From Synergistaceae bacterium UBA5560 (GTDB taxonomy: Bacteria > Synergistota > Synergistia > Synergistales > Aminiphilaceae): DNA of 7,368 bases. The notes under the pieces are model-generated. The model was not told the DNA's origin and did not search any database. It saw nothing but the letters and a program-made list of their open reading frames with translations. A program made the translations under genes and the position numbers. Location: contig DIMS01000122.1 in assembly GCA_002425685.1 (NCBI GenBank), positions 12,198-19,565 of the forward strand, read 5' to 3'. This document shows positions 6,598 to 7,368 of this stretch, piece by piece; the first letter of the stretch is position 1; every line of letters starts with the position of its first letter.

Positions 6598-6626
6598 TGG
6601 ACGGAAGATCTTGCACCGGATACAAT
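6598..6626 (+). promoter_or_regulatory. candidate sigma70-type promoter of proS
   Basis: TGGACG (6598-6603, four of six -35 consensus bases) and TACAAT (6621-6626, five of six -10 consensus bases) are separated by the ideal 17 bases. The predicted start near 6633 gives a leader of about 53 bases. Confidence 0.45.
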
Positions 6627-6630
6627 CCGG
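6616..6630. promoter_or_regulatory. inverted repeat over the proS -10 box, candidate operator
   Basis: CCGGAT-ACA-ATCCGG is a perfect 6-bp dyad with a 3-base centre, and it contains the whole candidate -10 hexamer. A dimeric protein bound here would block RNA polymerase. No known regulator is recognised. Chance occurrence in GC-rich DNA cannot be excluded. Confidence 0.3.
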
Positions 6631-6685
6631 ACATCGTGACCGAGGCGCGGTGTAAGAAGAAGACGGCAGACAGGAGGAAACGAAT

Positions 6686-7368
6686 ATGGCCCGCAACATC
6701 ACACCCAGAGAAACGGACTACTCGCAATGGTATCTCGACGTCATCAAGACGGCGGAACTTGCTGATTACGCTCCCGTGAGGGGATGCATGGTGGTACGCC
6801 CGAATGGGTATGCCCTTTGGGAGAACATCCAGCAGCAGTTCGACCGCCGGTTCAAGGAGACGGGGCATGTGAACGCCTATTTCCCCCTCCTCATTCCCAA
6901 TTCTTTTCTTGAGAAGGAAGCCAAACATGTGGAGGGATTCGCCCCGGAATGTGCCGTGGTTACCCACGCGGGGGGCGAAGAACTGGAGGAGCCCCTTGTG
7001 GTTCGTCCCACCTCCGAGACCGTCATCGGCCACATGTACAGCAAGTGGGTTCAGTCCTGGAGGGATCTTCCCATTCTGATCAACCAGTGGTGCAACGTCA
7101 TGCGCTGGGAGAAACGTCCTCGTCTCTTTCTCCGTACCTCCGAATTCCTCTGGCAGGAGGGGCACACCGCCCACGCCACCAGCGAGGAGGCCATGGAAGA
7201 AACTCTGAAAATGCTCGAAGTCTACCGGGAGACCATGGTGGACGAACTGGCCCTTCCGGTCATCCCCGGAGAAAAATCCGAGGGCGAACGCTTCCCCGGG
7301 GCGGACAACACCTATACATGCGAAACCATGATGAGCGACAGGAAGGCCCTTCAGGCCGGGACAAGCCA
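6686..7368 (+). CDS. proS: prolyl-tRNA synthetase, archaeal/eukaryotic-like type (5' part)
   Basis: This is a class II aminoacyl-tRNA synthetase that charges tRNA-Pro with proline in the cytoplasm. The window holds 227 codons, roughly the N-terminal half of a family usually near 480-500 residues; the frame is still open at the edge. Motif 1 lies around residues 33-71 (GCMVVRPNGYALWE, then YFPLLIP). RPTSET is at 107-112. Motif 2 runs from NVMRWEKRPRLF into LRTSEFLWQEGHTAH (137-163). After motif 2 the sequence goes into a GERFPGADNTYTCETMM stretch and KALQAGTS (220-227), as in the Thermus/archaeal-type enzymes. In those enzymes the editing insertion found in E. coli-type ProRS between motifs 2 and 3 is absent; the visible part shows no sign of it. 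The ATG at 6686 is set by AGGAGG (6672-6677) eight bases upstream. Motif 3 and the C-terminal domain lie outside the window. Confidence 0.96.
   Translation, partial: MARNITPRETDYSQWYLDVIKTAELADYAPVRGCMVVRPNGYALWENIQQQFDRRFKETGHVNAYFPLLIPNSFLEKEAKHVEGFAPECAVVTHAGGEELEEPLVVRPTSETVIGHMYSKWVQSWRDLPILINQWCNVMRWEKRPRLFLRTSEFLWQEGHTAHATSEEAMEETLKMLEVYRETMVDELALPVIPGEKSEGERFPGADNTYTCETMMSDRKALQAGTS

Larger units (their letters stand above)
6574..6685. other. 112-base intergenic region before proS
   Basis: A TTTTTT run at 6573-6578 overlaps and follows the patatin stop codon, but the nearest hairpin (GTCCC/GGGAC, 6542-6556) lies 16 bases before it inside the coding region, so no proper terminator is evident. 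The rest holds a candidate proS promoter, an inverted repeat and the proS ribosome binding site. The leader is too short for a T-box riboswitch, and no T-box sequence was seen. Confidence 0.6.

Noticed and set aside
6488..7174. 228-codon minus-strand open frame opposite proS
   Set aside because: It lies over the unmistakable proS coding sequence and the patatin gene's end, and it shows no motif of its own.

Overview
The window is GC-rich and densely coded. It looks like chromosomal DNA of a diderm (outer-membrane-bearing) bacterium with strong GGAGG-type ribosome binding sites. It carries a secreted patatin/outer-membrane-barrel protein, a chemoreceptor with an apparent amino-acid-sensing Cache domain, and a proline-tRNA ligase of the archaeal/eukaryotic-like subtype. 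Together these would fit an amino-acid-fermenting anaerobe such as a member of the Synergistota. That placement is inferred from protein character, not from a database match, and other diderm lineages remain possible.

Left edge (1-371): the last ten codons of a possible upstream gene end at 33. A 13-bp stem-loop at 44-85, suggestive of a terminator, follows. Then comes a non-coding leader with a 7-bp inverted repeat (254-269) beside a candidate sigma70-type promoter (277-306). Next, on the plus strand, is a full-length transmembrane methyl-accepting chemotaxis protein (372-2408). After 72 bases it is followed by a gene of unknown function (2481-3602) whose product has a soluble N-terminal region, an acidic linker, a small beta-rich domain and one C-terminal membrane anchor. 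The two are probably co-transcribed.

Middle (3603-4476): a FabG-like short-chain dehydrogenase lies on the minus strand. It converges on the unknown gene with only 12 bases between the stop codons, and it diverges from the patatin gene across a 136-base intergenic region. That region holds an extended -10 promoter for the rightward gene.

Right part (4477-7368): a type Vd autotransporter (PlpD/FplA-like) has a signal peptide, patatin lipase, one POTRA-like domain and a C-terminal beta-barrel. It is followed after 112 bases by the start of proS, which is cut by the window end. The proS gene has its own candidate promoter, and a perfect 6-bp inverted repeat covers its -10 box.

There is no RNA gene, CRISPR array, insertion sequence or prophage feature that I can support. 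The window does not hold an obvious multi-gene defence or mobile system. The most open questions are the tail-anchored protein next to the chemoreceptor, and the substrate and surface role of the type Vd patatin.
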